The translations under genes and the position numbers were made by a program. A model generated the notes under the pieces. That model was not told the DNA's origin and did no database searches. It worked only from the letters and a program-made list of their open reading frames with translations. DNA of 36,522 nt, from positions 1 through 36,522 of the IMG/VR virus record IMGVR_UViG_3300044621_002775; one strand, written 5' to 3'. Positions 36,298 through 36,522 of this stretch are shown one piece after another (positions within the stretch are counted from its first letter, which is position 1; each line of letters starts with the position of its first letter). Origin of the DNA: a virus.

Positions 36298-36522
36298 ATG
36301 GCGACCAAGGACAAGCTGTTGAGCGTGGCCACCCCCGAGCACACCCTGGAGCGTATCGACGCGCTCGCCGCGAAGCACGGCATCACCAGGAGCGAGGTGG
36401 TCCGCCGCTTCCTCGAGGCGGGCCTGGAGGCGAACCCGCTGAGCGAGACGGAGCTGGCTCGGGTGCGAGCGACTCGAGCGCGTCGAGGGCAGGGACTCGT
36501 GATCCCGATGGCCCCGGTGGCG
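36298..36522 (+). CDS. Ribbon-helix-helix transcriptional regulator (5' part; continues at 128-235)
   Basis: Across the circular join the gene encodes 110 residues. Residues 4-46 have the pattern of a CopG/Arc-type ribbon-helix-helix domain: a short polar strand (KLLSVATPEH), a helix (TLERIDALAAKHG), then ITRSEVVRRFLEAGLEA, the turn and second helix. The remaining ~60 residues are Arg- and Ala/Pro-rich and not recognised. RHH dimers bind DNA as transcriptional repressors (as phage Arc does) or as partition or antitoxin factors. No ParA or toxin gene is adjacent, so a repressor role is inferred. The gene is the first of the long rightward early operon and is divergent from the lipoprotein gene. 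Its ATG sits at the predicted transcription start, as in the leaderless cI mRNA made from the lambda PRM promoter. Confidence 0.8.
   Translation, partial: MATKDKLLSVATPEHTLERIDALAAKHGITRSEVVRRFLEAGLEANPLSETELARVRATRARRGQGLVIPMAPVA
36396..36522. repeat. Terminal duplication, right copy
   Basis: Exact copy of bases 1-127. Joining base 36522 to base 128 restores the ribbon-helix-helix gene that starts at 36298 and stops at 233-235. Confidence 0.93.

Noticed and set aside
36298-36522. RHH gene as part of a plasmid partition or toxin-antitoxin system
   Set aside because: No ParA-type ATPase and no toxin-like small gene is next to it; a phage regulator fits better.
1-36522. tRNA genes, CRISPR arrays and insertion sequences
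   Set aside because: No cloverleaf-like T-arm pattern, regularly spaced repeats, or transposase with flanking inverted repeats was found by eye; an RNA-gene search tool was not run.

Overview
The window is one complete circular (or circularly permuted) phage genome. Its first 127 bases (1-127) are repeated exactly as its last 127 (36396-36522), so the unique circle is 36,395 bp and the cut falls inside one gene. It is very GC-rich and compact. Nearly all genes lie on the + strand, joined by 1-14 bp start/stop overlaps. The gene set is that of a temperate tailed phage: two tyrosine recombinases, a replication initiator, terminase, portal, head protease, capsid, tail tube, frameshifted tail chaperones, tape measure, tail tip and a lysis cassette. 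A Myxococcota (Polyangia-like) host is inferred from the base composition and from the one minus-strand gene, a cysteine-rich lipoprotein ending in a DGG/DAG-rich tail. This host call is an inference, not a proof.

Layout. (1) 36263-36522 joined to 1-235: a promoter and a ribbon-helix-helix regulator whose mRNA looks leaderless. (2) 269-10126: the early/lysogeny and replication operon. It holds an atypical tyrosine recombinase, a string of small winged-helix or unknown proteins, a DEDDh exonuclease like oligoribonuclease, a DUF7768-type protein, a classical phage integrase, an MT-A70 adenine methyltransferase, a multi-HTH DNA-binding protein, and a replication initiator whose gene carries 33-bp tandem repeats followed by a pyrimidine tract (candidate origin). 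(3) 10123-17524: packaging and head. This has a virion-morphogenesis-like protein, large terminase, a small winged-helix protein, a DUF935 (Mu gp29-like) portal, an S49 protease with a probable nested scaffold, a decoration-like protein and a Mu gpT-like capsid. (4) 17586-28470: connector, tail terminator, tail tube, G/GT chaperones, tape measure and tail-tip genes, giving a siphovirus-like tail. (5) 28533-32159: three proteins with N-terminal export signals, including an esterase/PHB-depolymerase-like enzyme and a beta-helix-like protein. (6) 32156-34204: DUF5675 protein, holin-like and spanin-like membrane proteins. (7) 34258-35744: a second promoter with an internal dyad and three small early genes. 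(8) 35745-36197, minus strand: the lipoprotein.

The most striking non-gene signal is a 25-32 bp pyrimidine-rich element present three times (13601, 17524, 28470). Each copy lies directly after a stop codon and begins 62-63 nt before the start codon of a gene that lacks a Shine-Dalgarno sequence. The three copies mark the starts of the head, connector/tail and export modules, so they are candidates for a phage-specific control element or a module-boundary recombination sequence.

No tRNA, CRISPR array, insertion sequence, DNA polymerase, helicase, primase or RNA polymerase was recognised. No stretch over 300 bases lacks a gene; the longest gaps are 10959-11124, 34205-34337 and 36198-36297.
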